NCBI RefSeq assembly: GCF_000764535.1
Contig: NZ_CP009571.1
Location: 3,157,001-3,221,000, forward strand
Source: Sphingomonas taxi
GTDB taxonomy: Bacteria > Pseudomonadota > Alphaproteobacteria > Sphingomonadales > Sphingomonadaceae
Length of the DNA: 64,000 bases
Direction of reading: 5' to 3'
The first letter of the stretch is position 1; each line of letters opens with the position of its first letter. The translations under genes were made by a program, and so were the position numbers. A model generated the notes under the pieces. That model had not been told where the DNA came from. It did not search any database and saw nothing but the letters and a program-made list of their open reading frames with translations. This document shows positions 45,537 through 53,786 of this stretch, in pieces.

Positions 45537-45820
45537 TTCGTCATCCCGGCGCAGGCCGGGAGCCATGGGGGCGATGCGGCTGGTGGTAGCGCGCCACGTC
45601 GGCCGCCCGTGTCCATGGGTCCCGGCTTTCGCCGGGATGACGGAGAGGGGGGCCTTTGCAGACCGGACGTCATCCCTGCGGAGGCGGGTGCTTTCGCAGA
45701 TGACCATTTGGCGTTTTGCGACAGAATTTATATTTCCGTCATGCCGGACTTGATCCGGCATCCCGCTTCTTCCCGCTGTCCGAAGAAGCGGGACCCCGGC
45801 GCAAGGCCGGGGTGACGAAG
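45537..45820. repeat. Cluster of extragenic palindromic repeats (REP/BIME-like)
   Basis: The maf-ppsR gap is filled with related palindromes. CCCGGC/GCCGGG arms occur at 45545-45560 and, inverted, at 45621-45636, both within a unit of the form CGTCATCCCGGC...GCCGGG. GCCGGA/TCCGGC lies at 45743-45759 and CCCCGGC/GCCGGGG at 45794-45813. A degenerate unit begins at 45668. The head-to-head pair resembles a BIME. Similar sequences are spread through sphingomonad intergenic regions and are thought to be moved by RAYT transposases. Confidence 0.75.
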
Positions 45821-45847
45821 AAAGGGCGGGGGCCGTGCGCGTCGCTG

Positions 45848-46666
45848 TCACGTCCGCGTCGCCTTGCGGTCGTTGGCCAGCGCGATGATCGCGGCGGCGG
45901 TTTCCTCGATCGAGCGGCGGGTGACGTCGATCACCGGCCAGCCGTTGTCGGCGAACATGCGGCGCGCATAAGCGATCTCGCGCGTCACCGCTTCTTCCTC
46001 GACATAGGGGGTGTCGGGCATCTGGTTGAGCGAGAGCAGGCGGTTGCGGCGGATCTGGATCAGCCGGTCGGCGCTGGTGGTGAGGCCGACGACCAGCGGA
46101 TTCTTCAGCGTGAACAGGATGCGCGGCGGCGGGCTCTCGACCACCACCGGGATGTTCGCGGTCTTCCAGCCGCGGTTGGCGAGATAGATCGAGGTCGGCG
46201 TCTTCGACGAGCGCGAGACGCCGGCGAGGACGATCTCCGCTTCCTCCCAATCCTCCGAGGCGATGCCGTCGTCGTGCGCGATTGTCCATTGGATCGCGTC
46301 GACGCGCGCGAAATAGGCGGCGTCGAGCACGTGCTGGCGTCCGGGGCGCGCCTTGGCCTGCTGGCCGAGCAGACCGGACAAGGCGTCGTTGACCGGATCG
46401 AGCGGCGCCACCGCGGGCAGGCCGAGCGCGAGGCAGCGCTGTTCGAGGATGCGGCGCGTCGCGACGTTGACCAGCGTGAAGACCACCAGCCCCGGATTTT
46501 GCGCGATCTCCTGCAGGATGCGTTCGAGGTGCGCCTCGGTCCGCACCATCGGCCAGAAATGGCGGACCGTCTCGACGTCGTCATATTGGGCGAGCGCCGC
46601 CTTGGCGATGTTCTCCAGCGTCTCGCCGGTCGAGTCCGAGAGGAGGTGGAGGTGGAGGCGCATCAT
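45848..46666 (-). CDS. ppsR: PEP synthase / PPDK regulatory kinase-phosphotransferase (DUF299)
   Basis: The protein has 272 residues from the ATG at 46666, in front of the origin region. The DUF299 hallmarks are HLLSDSTGETLENIAKA at the start and the P-loop-like GVSRSSKTPTSIYLA near 150. A C-terminal DVTRRSIEETAAAI follows. It phosphorylates and dephosphorylates PEP synthetase or pyruvate phosphate dikinase. In Caulobacter its homologue (RP001 type) is the first gene left of the origin, as here. Confidence 0.92.
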   Translation of the reverse strand: MMRLHLHLLSDSTGETLENIAKAALAQYDDVETVRHFWPMVRTEAHLERILQEIAQNPGLVVFTLVNVATRRILEQRCLALGLPAVAPLDPVNDALSGLLGQQAKARPGRQHVLDAAYFARVDAIQWTIAHDDGIASEDWEEAEIVLAGVSRSSKTPTSIYLANRGWKTANIPVVVESPPPRILFTLKNPLVVGLTTSADRLIQIRRNRLLSLNQMPDTPYVEEEAVTREIAYARRMFADNGWPVIDVTRRSIEETAAAIIALANDRKATRT

Positions 46667-46979
46667 CGCGCGCTCCGGGGCAGACCTGTGGACAACATGG
46701 GCATAAGGGATAGGGCAAGTCGGCACCCCCGCCAAGCGACCCGGCGGCGGTGGACAACCCGCATTCCATCCACAATTGCGCACACAGGGCATGGTTTTAT
46801 CCACAGGCTGTGGATCGTGTTGACGGCCTGCCCCGAATCCCCGGTGAATCCCCGATCCTTGCCGGTCAACCTGTGGGTGATTACGGGACGAAACGCTTTA
46901 TCCCGCGTTCCACGTGCCAACCACTGCAACAATCTTTTCTAGATTCTTCTTAGATAGGAAGAAGGCCCTGTCCGATCCT
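46667..46979. other. Probable chromosomal replication origin (oriC)
   Basis: A perfect DnaA box TTATCCACA lies at 46797-46805. Weaker boxes on either strand lie at 46687-46695 (one mismatch), 46749-46757, 46766-46774, 46809-46817 and 46872-46880. Three GANTC sites (46835, 46846, 46942) fit CcrM methylation, and an AT-rich stretch at about 46927-46960 could be the unwinding element. Genes diverge on both sides, and ppsR and hemE flank it exactly as in Caulobacter. Five parS sites follow within 10 kb. Confidence 0.88.
46797..46805 (+). promoter_or_regulatory. Consensus DnaA box
   Basis: TTATCCACA is an exact match to the strong DnaA consensus. The adjacent TGTGGATCG at 46809-46817 is an inverted weaker site one base from the Caulobacter G-box, giving a head-to-head pair. 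Confidence 0.8.
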
Positions 46980-47999
46980 GTGAACAAGCCGCTCCTTGCC
47001 GTCCTCAAGGGTGCGAAACCGTCGGTGCCGCCGATGTGGCTCATGCGTCAGGCGGGGCGCTACCTTCCCGAGTATCGCGCGCTGCGGGCGGAGAAGGGCG
47101 GCTTCCTGGCGCTCGCCACCGATCCCGAGGCGGCGGCGGAAGTGACGGTGCAACCGATCCGGCGCTTCGGCTTTGACGGCGCCATCCTGTTCTCCGACAT
47201 CCTGATGGTGCCCTGGGCGCTGGGCCAGGAGCTGACCTTCGGGCCGGGCGAGGGACCGCGGCTGACGCCACCACTCGTCGATCACGCGCTGGCGGCGCTG
47301 CAACGGGTGCCTGAGCGGCTCGAGCCGGTTTACGGGACCTGCGAGCGGGTGGCCGCCGCCTTGCCGCCCGAGACGACGTTTCTGGGCTTTGCGGGGTCAC
47401 CGTGGACGGTGGCGACCTATATGGTCGCGGGCGCCGGGTCGAAGGACCAGGGTGAGACGCGCGGCTTCGCTTATGCCGACCCGGCGGCGTTCGATGCGAT
47501 CATCGCTGCGATCGTGACGATGACGATCGACTATCTGGCGCGGCAGATCGCGGCGGGCGTCGAGGCGGTGCAGCTGTTCGACAGCTGGGCGGGGTCGCTG
47601 TCGCCGGCGCAGTTCGAACGCTGGGTGATCGCGCCCAATGCGGCGATCGTCGCCGGCCTGCGCGCGCGCTGTCCGGAGGCGTGCATCATCGGCTTTCCCA
47701 AGGGCGCGGGCGGCAAGCTGCCGGCCTATGCCCGCGAGACCGGCGTCGATGCGATCGGGCTCGACGAGACGGTCGATCCGCTGTGGGCGGATGCAATGCT
47801 GCCCGCGGGGCTGCCGGTGCAGGGCAATCTCGATCCACTGGCGCTGCTCGCCGGCGGCGCGGCGCTCGACGACGGGATCGACCGGGTGCTCGCGGCGTTC
47901 CGCGACCGGCCGCACGTCTTCAACCTGGGGCACGGCATCGGCCAGTTCACGCCGATCGCCCATGTCGAGCATCTGGTCGCGCGGGTGAGGGGATCGTGA
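46980..47999 (+). CDS. hemE: Uroporphyrinogen decarboxylase
   Basis: The protein has 339 residues if started at the GTG at 46980 (NKPLLAVLKG follows, the usual N-terminus); an in-frame ATG at 46914 would extend it into the origin. The hallmarks are PPMWLMRQAGRYLPEYR, FSDILMVPWALG, FAGSPWTVATYMV and the C-terminal FNLGHGIGQFTP. It decarboxylates uroporphyrinogen III in haem synthesis. Its 5' end lies beside the AT-rich origin part, and the stop overlaps the hemJ start (TGATG). Confidence 0.95.
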   Translation: MNKPLLAVLKGAKPSVPPMWLMRQAGRYLPEYRALRAEKGGFLALATDPEAAAEVTVQPIRRFGFDGAILFSDILMVPWALGQELTFGPGEGPRLTPPLVDHALAALQRVPERLEPVYGTCERVAAALPPETTFLGFAGSPWTVATYMVAGAGSKDQGETRGFAYADPAAFDAIIAAIVTMTIDYLARQIAAGVEAVQLFDSWAGSLSPAQFERWVIAPNAAIVAGLRARCPEACIIGFPKGAGGKLPAYARETGVDAIGLDETVDPLWADAMLPAGLPVQGNLDPLALLAGGAALDDGIDRVLAAFRDRPHVFNLGHGIGQFTPIAHVEHLVARVRGS

Positions 48000-48445
48000 T
48001 GGAATTTTTGTCAGGCGCCTATCTGTGGATCGTGGCGGCGCATGTGATCTTCGTCATCTTCTGGATGGCGGGGCTGTTCATGCTGCCGCGTTATCTGGTC
48101 TATCATCAGGAGGCGCTGGTCGCCGGACGGGCCGAGGAGGCGGCCTTGTGGGTCGAGCGCGAGGGCAAGCTGCGCGCGATCATCCTGACCCCGGCGATGA
48201 TCGTGGTGTGGGTGCTCGGGCTGACGCTGGCGACGATCGGCCATCATTGGGGCGAGGGGTGGCTGCACGCCAAATTGCTCTTCGTGCTGGTGCTGTCGGG
48301 CTATCACGGCTGGGCGGTGGGCTATGCCAAGACGCTGGCGCGGGGCGTGATGCGGCTCGATGGCCGGCGGTTGCGGATGATCAACGAAGTGCCGGCGCTG
48401 GCCGGTGCGGTGATCGTCGTACTGGTGTTCGTAAAGCCATTTTGA
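47999..48445 (+). CDS. hemJ: Protoporphyrinogen oxidase HemJ
   Basis: This 148-residue membrane protein has four transmembrane helices. The N-terminal segment AYLWIVAAHVIFVIFWMAGL carries the conserved His, and KLLFVLVLSGYHGW the conserved Lys of the family. HemJ oxidises protoporphyrinogen IX. It is coupled to hemE by a one-base overlap, so the two haem steps share a transcript. Confidence 0.92.
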   Translation: MEFLSGAYLWIVAAHVIFVIFWMAGLFMLPRYLVYHQEALVAGRAEEAALWVEREGKLRAIILTPAMIVVWVLGLTLATIGHHWGEGWLHAKLLFVLVLSGYHGWAVGYAKTLARGVMRLDGRRLRMINEVPALAGAVIVVLVFVKPF

Positions 48446-48484
48446 TAATAGTTGATAGTGACCGAGGGGTCGCGGGAGGCGGTG

Positions 48485-48742
48485 ATGATCAGTGCGGATT
48501 TGGGGCAGCAGCTCGAGACGTTCGTCGCCGACCTAGTGCAGACCGGGCGGTATAATTCAAAGAGCGAGGTGCTGCGGGAAGGCGTGCGTCTTGTTCAGGA
48601 ACGCGAAGCATGGCTTGCCGCCGTGCATGCGGGGATCAAGCGCGGCTTGCAGGATGCGGATGCGGGGCGGACCAAGCCTGCGGAAGAAGTCTTCGATCGG
48701 CTCGAGGCGAAATACCGCGCGATGCTGCCGATCGGGGAATGA
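48485..48742 (+). CDS. parD: ParD-type antitoxin
   Basis: The protein has 85 residues from the ATG at 48485, which has GGGAGG 5 nt upstream. The N-terminal ribbon-helix-helix (ISADLGQQLETFVADLVQTG, then SKSEVLREGVRLV) binds DNA; the charged C-terminus should bind the toxin. The stop overlaps the toxin start (ATGA). It lies 39 bases after hemJ. Confidence 0.9.
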   Translation: MISADLGQQLETFVADLVQTGRYNSKSEVLREGVRLVQEREAWLAAVHAGIKRGLQDADAGRTKPAEEVFDRLEAKYRAMLPIGE

Positions 48743-49026
48743 TTGTCCGGCTGAGTAGCTCGGCCGAGGACGACTTGGAGGATATCGGCGACTATATCGC
48801 GCGCGAAGATCCCAGGTCGGCGGTCGAACATGTCCGTGTGCTGAGAGCGAAGTGCATGGACTTGGCCTATTTTCCTCGTCGGTTTGCGCTGGTCGCTGGC
48901 CAGGAACCAGAAGGCGTCCGCCGTCGCGTCCATGGCAATTACGTGATCCTCTACCGTATCGATGACGCCGCAGTCGTTATCCTCCACATCGTTCACGGCG
49001 CTCGTGATTATGGCAGGCTGCTCTAA
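48739..49026 (+). CDS. parE: ParE/RelE-superfamily toxin
   Basis: The protein has 95 residues from the ATG at 48739. The ParE fold shows MIVRLSSSAEDDLEDIGDYI at the N-terminus and the C-terminal strands NYVILYRIDDAAVVILHIVHGARD. ParE toxins poison DNA gyrase; a RelE-like RNase action cannot be excluded from sequence. It is coupled to the antitoxin gene by ATGA and both are intact. The pair lies about 1.5 kb from the origin. Confidence 0.88.
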   Translation: MIVRLSSSAEDDLEDIGDYIAREDPRSAVEHVRVLRAKCMDLAYFPRRFALVAGQEPEGVRRRVHGNYVILYRIDDAAVVILHIVHGARDYGRLL

Positions 49027-49174
49027 GCCCGCTTGACGAACCCCCTCCACGCTCTTACCTCCTGAACACGCGTAGAGCTGCCGTCCGGTGGTTCCGCGTT
49101 CCTCCCTGGCTATCGTCGCTGCGAGTCCTTCGCCGATTTGAGCCACTCCCCCGCTTACGCATTCGGATTATTCC

Positions 49175-50431
49175 ATGCATCTTAGAGACTTGAAGAAAAA
49201 GACCCCCGCCGAGCTGGTCAGCATGGCCGAAGAGCTGGGGGTCGAGGGCGCCTCGACGCTGCGCAAGCAGGATCTGCTGTTCGCGATCCTGAAGGTGCAG
49301 GCCGAGAATGGCGACCAGATCATGGGCCTCGGCACGATCGAGGTCCTGCAGGACGGCTTCGGCTTCCTGCGCAGCCCAGAGGCCAATTACCTCGCCGGGC
49401 CGGACGACATCTACGTCTCGCCCAACCAGGTTCGCAAGCACGGCCTGCGCACCGGCGACACCGTCGAGGGCGAGATCCGCGCCCCCAAGGACGGCGAGCG
49501 CTATTTCGCGCTGACCAAGCTGACCAGCGTCAATTTCGACGATCCCGAGGCGGTCCGCCATCGCGTCAATTTCGACAACCTCACGCCGCTCTATCCGGAA
49601 TCGAAGCTGACGCTCGACCCGGCCGATCCGACGCAGAAGGACAAGTCGGCGCGCGTCATCGACATCGTCTCGCCGCAGGGCAAGGGCCAGCGCACGCTGA
49701 TCGTCGCGCCGCCGCGCGTCGGCAAGACGGTGATGCTCCAGAACATCGCGCGCGCGATTTCGGACAATCACCCCGAGGTGTTCCTGATCGTGCTGCTGAT
49801 CGACGAGCGGCCCGAAGAGGTCACCGACATGCAGCGCAGCGTGAAGGGCGAAGTGGTGTCGTCGACCTTCGACGAGCCGGCGCAGCGCCACGTTCAGGTC
49901 GCCGAGATGGTGATCGAAAAGGCCAAGCGCCTCGTCGAGCACAAGAAGGACGTCGTGATCCTGCTCGACAGCATCACCCGCCTCGGCCGCGCCTACAACA
50001 CCGTCGTGCCGTCGTCGGGCAAGGTGCTGACCGGCGGCGTCGACGCCAACGCCTTGCAACGCCCCAAGCGCTTCTTCGGCGCGGCGCGCAACATCGAGGA
50101 GGGCGGCTCGCTGTCGATCATCGCCACTGCGCTGATCGACACCGGCAGCCGCATGGACGAGGTGATCTTCGAGGAGTTCAAGGGCACCGGCAATTCCGAG
50201 ATCGTGCTCGACCGCAAGGTCGCGGACAAGCGCGTCTTCCCGGCGCTCGACGTCGGCAAGTCGGGCACCCGCAAGGAAGAACTGCTGGTTGACAAGGACA
50301 AGCTGTCGAAACAGTGGGTGCTGCGCCGCATCCTCATGCAGATGGGGACGATCGACGCGATGGAGTTCCTGCTCGACAAGATGAAGAACTCGAAGACCAA
50401 CGAGGATTTCTTCGACAGCATGAACCAGTAA
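49175..50431 (+). CDS. rho: Transcription termination factor Rho
   Basis: This 418-residue hexameric RNA helicase has an N-terminal helical and OSB RNA-binding domain ([40 protein letters not shown]). The ATPase domain has P-loop [11 protein letters not shown] and Walker [17 protein letters not shown], followed by the Q-loop region [20 protein letters not shown]. It terminates untranslated transcripts. Rho in the hemE-rho-mnmE order is typical around alphaproteobacterial origins. Confidence 0.97.
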   Translation: MHLRDLKKKTPAELVSMAEELGVEGASTLRKQDLLFAILKVQAENGDQIMGLGTIEVLQDGFGFLRSPEANYLAGPDDIYVSPNQVRKHGLRTGDTVEGEIRAPKDGERYFALTKLTSVNFDDPEAVRHRVNFDNLTPLYPESKLTLDPADPTQKDKSARVIDIVSPQGKGQRTLIVAPPRVGKTVMLQNIARAISDNHPEVFLIVLLIDERPEEVTDMQRSVKGEVVSSTFDEPAQRHVQVAEMVIEKAKRLVEHKKDVVILLDSITRLGRAYNTVVPSSGKVLTGGVDANALQRPKRFFGAARNIEEGGSLSIIATALIDTGSRMDEVIFEEFKGTGNSEIVLDRKVADKRVFPALDVGKSGTRKEELLVDKDKLSKQWVLRRILMQMGTIDAMEFLLDKMKNSKTNEDFFDSMNQ

Positions 50432-50449
50432 CCCGTGCGTTCGCCCCGT

Positions 50450-50471
50450 GCCGGTCGATCCTTCGACCGGC
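50450..50471 (+). terminator. Hairpin after rho
   Basis: GCCGGTCGA-tcct-TCGACCGGC is a perfect 9-bp stem with a 4-base loop, 19 bases after the rho stop. There is no T-run. The core CCGGTCGA also occurs in a palindrome after ftsK (near 36624), so it may be a dispersed extragenic repeat used as a terminator. Confidence 0.5.
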
Positions 50472-50563
50472 GCGCGGGGGCCATCACGATAGCGCGACGC
50501 GCGGAAGCATGGCTTTCGCGCGTCGCTGCGTTATGGACCTATGATCAACCGGGAGTTTGAAAC

Positions 50564-51280
50564 GTGTCCATCATCGCCATGCTGAGCGCCGCCGCCGCCA
50601 GCGGGCCGGGGTCTCCGGCCGAGATCTGGCAGCATATCCTCAACGATTTTTCCAATATCGGCTCCCCCGCCGCGCTCGCCGCCTTCATCCAGGTGCTGAT
50701 GATCGACGTGGTGCTCGCCGGCGACAATGCGATCGTCGTCGGTGCGCTTGCCGCGGGCCTGCCGGTCGATCAGCGCAAGAAGGTGATCCTGATCGGGATC
50801 ATGGCGGCGCTGGTGCTGCGTATCGTCTTCGCGCTGGCGGTTAGCTGGCTGCTCGGCGTGATCGGGCTGATCTTCGCGGGCGGCATCCTGCTGCTCTGGG
50901 TGGCGTGGAAGATGTGGCGCGAGCTGCGCGAGCATGGCAATGCCGGCTCGCCCGAGGTCGACGGCGACGAGACGTCGGGGCTGAAGCCCGCCAAGAGCTT
51001 CGCCGCGGCGGCCTGGGCGGTGGCGGTCGCCGATGTCTCGATGAGCCTCGACAACGTGCTGGCGGTCGCCGGTGCGGCGCGCGAACATCCCGGCATCCTG
51101 ATCATCGGCCTGCTGCTGTCGGTGGCGATGATGGGGATCGCGGCGAACCTGATCGCCAAGTACATCGAGCGCTATCGCTGGATCGCCTATGTCGGGCTGT
51201 TGGTGATCCTCTACGTCGCGGGCAAGATGATTTACGAAGGGGTCGTCGACCCGCAGGTCGGGGTGCTGACCTTGTTCTGA
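50564..51280 (+). CDS. TerC-family integral membrane protein
   Basis: This 238-residue protein has seven hydrophobic segments. Two conserved acidic membrane motifs typical of the family are visible: VVLAGDNAIVVGALAAG near 50 and VADVSMSLDNVLAVAGAA near 160. TerC/YjbE proteins are linked to manganese export and metalation of secreted proteins. A strong terminator follows six bases after the stop. Confidence 0.9.
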   Translation: MSIIAMLSAAAASGPGSPAEIWQHILNDFSNIGSPAALAAFIQVLMIDVVLAGDNAIVVGALAAGLPVDQRKKVILIGIMAALVLRIVFALAVSWLLGVIGLIFAGGILLLWVAWKMWRELREHGNAGSPEVDGDETSGLKPAKSFAAAAWAVAVADVSMSLDNVLAVAGAAREHPGILIIGLLLSVAMMGIAANLIAKYIERYRWIAYVGLLVILYVAGKMIYEGVVDPQVGVLTLF

Positions 51281-51285
51281 TGCAG

Positions 51286-51313
51286 AAAGGGGGGCCGTCG
51301 AGCCCCCCTTTTT
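51286..51313. terminator. Bidirectional intrinsic terminator
   Basis: AAAGGGGGGC (51286-51295) pairs with GCCCCCC plus TTT (51302-51311) around a 6-base loop and runs into TTTTT. It sits between the TerC gene and the convergent dienelactone hydrolase gene and has A-runs for the other strand. Confidence 0.85.
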
Positions 51314-51317
51314 CGTT

Positions 51318-52040
51318 TCAGCCGAGATGCTCCGCGAAGAAGGTGGCGGTGCGTTCGTCGGCGAGGCGGGCGGCGTCCTCGGAGCGGCGCTTGCCGAATT
51401 GCGCGGCGAAGCCGTGGTCCTCGCCGGGGTAATCGTGGAGCGTCACCTTGGGGTGGTCGTCGAGGCCGGCGTGCATCCGCGCCTGCGCGTCCTTGTCGAC
51501 GAAATGATCCTCCTGCGGCACGTGGAGGAGGACGGGATTGGCGATGGCATGTTTCTCGCCGAGCAGCCCGTCGATGCCGACGCCGTAATAGCCGACCGCG
51601 GCGTCGACGTCGGTGCGGGCGGCGGTCATGAAGGCGAGGCGGCCGCCGAGGCAATAGCCGACCGCGCCGACCTTGGCGGCGAGCCCGGTGCCCGTCTGGG
51701 CGTCGTTGAGCATCGTCCGCGCGGTGCGGATCGTCGCCTCGATGTCGCGGACGCCGGCGTCCTGATCGAACTGGCCCATCAGCTCGAGCGCCTGCTGCAT
51801 TTCGGCGGGAACGTCGGGGTCGAGCTGGATGCCCGGCGCGATCTGCCAGAACAGGTCGGGGGCGAGGGCGAGATAGCCGTCGGCGGCGAAGGCGTCCGCC
51901 TTGGCGCGAATGCCGGCGTTGACGCCGAAAATCTCCTGGATGACGACGATCGCCGCGCGCGGCGTACCGACGGGTTCGGCGACGTAGACGTCGAAGCGGC
52001 CGCGGTCGTCGCGTGTCTCGATCTGGATGGTCTTGGTCAT
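51318..52040 (-). CDS. Dienelactone hydrolase family protein
   Basis: The protein has 240 residues from the ATG at 52040 (GAGAGGA upstream). The fold is an alpha/beta hydrolase with Cys nucleophile in GYCLGG, a catalytic Asp region PQEDHFV and His in GEDHGF. EIFGVNAGIRAKADAFAADG at 36-55 is typical. It may hydrolyse dienelactones or act as a general carboxyl hydrolase. A second paralogue lies after parB. Confidence 0.88.
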   Translation of the reverse strand: MTKTIQIETRDDRGRFDVYVAEPVGTPRAAIVVIQEIFGVNAGIRAKADAFAADGYLALAPDLFWQIAPGIQLDPDVPAEMQQALELMGQFDQDAGVRDIEATIRTARTMLNDAQTGTGLAAKVGAVGYCLGGRLAFMTAARTDVDAAVGYYGVGIDGLLGEKHAIANPVLLHVPQEDHFVDKDAQARMHAGLDDHPKVTLHDYPGEDHGFAAQFGKRRSEDAARLADERTATFFAEHLG

Positions 52041-52112
52041 GGGGGTCCTCTCGCGCGTAAGAGCGCGCTGAGCTATGCAGCGGGGCTGAAGGCTGCTCAA
52101 GGGGCGACGCGT

Positions 52113-52355
52113 ATGAAGCTGACGGTGAACGTGGATCTGACCCCGGAGGAGGCGCGGCGGGCGATGGGACTGCCCGATCTGACGCCGCTGCACGACCGCT
52201 ATGTCGCGTCACTGCTCGAAGCGATGAACGGACAGGTGCGACCCGAGCTGCTCGAGACGATGATGAAGAACTGGGCGCCGATGGGCGATGCCGGTCTGGC
52301 GATGTGGCGGCAGATGTTCGACCAGGCGACCGGCGGGGGGAAGACGGGCAATTGA
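52113..52355 (+). CDS. DUF6489-like small protein
   Basis: The protein has 80 residues from the ATG at 52113 with AAGGGG 9 nt upstream. It begins MKLTVNVDLTPEEARRAMGL and has a central LHDRYVASLLEAMNG, resembling small alphaproteobacterial proteins found upstream of mnmE. Function is unknown. Its stop overlaps the TTG start of mnmE (TTGA), so translation should be coupled. Confidence 0.75.
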   Translation: MKLTVNVDLTPEEARRAMGLPDLTPLHDRYVASLLEAMNGQVRPELLETMMKNWAPMGDAGLAMWRQMFDQATGGGKTGN

Positions 52356-53623
52356 GCGACACGATCTTCGCGCTGTCGAGCGGTGCGGCGCCCGCGGGGA
52401 TCGGCGTGATCCGGGTCAGCGGGGCGCAGGCGTTCGCCGCAGTGGCGCGGATCGCGGGCAGCGTGCCACCGGCGCGGACCGCGCGGGTGCGCGCGTTGCG
52501 CGATGCGCAGGGCGCGCTGCTCGACCGCGCGTTGGTGCTGGCGTTTCCCGGGCCGGCGAGCGCGACCGGCGAGGACCTAGCCGAACTGCATTGTCACGGC
52601 GGGCGGGCGGTGATCGCGGCGGTGTTGCGCGCGCTCGGGATGCAGCCCGGATTGCGTCCGGCGCTGGCCGGCGAGTTTACCCGGCGGGCGCTGACCAACG
52701 GGCGGATCGATCTGGCGGAGGCGGCGGGCCTCGCCGACCTGCTGTCGGCGGATACCGAGCGGCAGCGGGTCGCGGCGCTCGCCGCGGCGGAAGGGATGGT
52801 CAGCCAGCGCGTGCGCGGCTGGCTCGACCGGTTGGCGATGCTCGCCGCAGTGACCGAGGCGCAGCTCGACTTCGCCGATGAGGACGATGTCGGCACCGAT
52901 CAGATGGGTGCGGTGCGCGAAGGGCTGGCGAACCTTGCGGCGGACCTGCGCGGCGTGCTCGCGATGCCGCCGGTCGAGCGCTTGCGCGATGGCGTACAGG
53001 TCGTGCTCGCCGGACCGCCGAACAGCGGCAAGTCGACGCTGATCAATCTGCTCAGTCAGCGCGAGGTCGCGATCGTCTCGGCGATCGCTGGCACGACGCG
53101 CGACCGGATCGAGGCGACGGTGACGCGGGCCGGCCTCGTCTATGTGCTGACCGATACCGCGGGGCTGACCGAGAGCGACGATCCCATCGAGCGGATCGGG
53201 GTGGAACGCGCGGCAGGAGCGATCGTGCGCGCCGACCTGTTGCTGTGGCTCGGCGATGATACGCCGCCGCGCGCGGACGCGATCTGGGTGCAGGCGCGGA
53301 GCGATGCGCCGGGGCGGGGGGCGATCGTCGTAGCGGACGTTGCCGTGGCGCAGTCCGATCCGGCAAGCGTCGAGCGGCTCTGGGAGATGATCGCGGCGCG
53401 GGCAGAGGCGTTGATGCCGCGGGGGGATGCGGTCGCGTTCCGGAGCAGCGAGCGGGCGGCCTGTGCGGCGGCGCTGGCGGCGATCGAGCGGGACGAGGCG
53501 GATGCCTTGATCGTCGCGGAGCAGCTCCGGCTCGCGATACGGGCGCTCGGCGGGATACTCGGAATCGACGCGACGGAGGTGATGCTCGACACGTTATTCG
53601 GGCGCTTCTGCATCGGTAAGTGA
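52352..53623 (+). CDS. mnmE: tRNA modification GTPase MnmE
   Basis: The protein has 423 residues from the TTG at 52352 (SDTIFALSSGAAPAGIGVIR follows, the usual N-terminus). A folate-binding N-terminal domain is followed by the G domain with P-loop GPPNSGKSTLIN, GTTRDR and DTAGLTE. The C-terminus is CIGK with the essential Cys. With MnmG it modifies the wobble uridine of several tRNAs. The first parS site begins immediately after its stop codon. Confidence 0.95.
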   Translation: MSDTIFALSSGAAPAGIGVIRVSGAQAFAAVARIAGSVPPARTARVRALRDAQGALLDRALVLAFPGPASATGEDLAELHCHGGRAVIAAVLRALGMQPGLRPALAGEFTRRALTNGRIDLAEAAGLADLLSADTERQRVAALAAAEGMVSQRVRGWLDRLAMLAAVTEAQLDFADEDDVGTDQMGAVREGLANLAADLRGVLAMPPVERLRDGVQVVLAGPPNSGKSTLINLLSQREVAIVSAIAGTTRDRIEATVTRAGLVYVLTDTAGLTESDDPIERIGVERAAGAIVRADLLLWLGDDTPPRADAIWVQARSDAPGRGAIVVADVAVAQSDPASVERLWEMIAARAEALMPRGDAVAFRSSERAACAAALAAIERDEADALIVAEQLRLAIRALGGILGIDATEVMLDTLFGRFCIGK

Positions 53624-53639
53624 TGTTCCACGTGGAACG
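53624..53639. promoter_or_regulatory. parS site 1
   Basis: TGTTCCACGTGGAACG differs from the perfect palindrome by the last base. It begins directly after the mnmE stop codon. Confidence 0.85.
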
Positions 53640-53694
53640 TCGCGCTCGATAGCGGGGCAACAGCGAGCACCACAGAGGGGGCTTCGTCGGCTAA

Positions 53695-53710
53695 TGTTCC
53701 ACGTGAAACA
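53695..53710. promoter_or_regulatory. parS site 2
   Basis: TGTTCCACGTGAAACA matches the general parS consensus (TGTTNCACGTGAAACA). It lies in the mnmE-mnmG gap. Confidence 0.92.
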
Positions 53711-53732
53711 TAGCGTCGCCACTCAAATCTTC

Positions 53733-53748
53733 TGTTTCACGTGGAACA
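53733..53748. promoter_or_regulatory. parS site 3
   Basis: TGTTTCACGTGGAACA is the exact reverse complement of site 2 and lies 22 bases from it, upstream of mnmG. Confidence 0.92.
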
Positions 53749-53786
53749 CTTTTGACCTCCGCTCTCTCCTCGCATAGGCGAACGGC

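Noticed and set aside
45537..45820. CRISPR array in the maf-ppsR gap
   Set aside because: The repeats are palindromic units of variable sequence and spacing, some inverted; there are no regular direct repeats with unique spacers and no cas genes.
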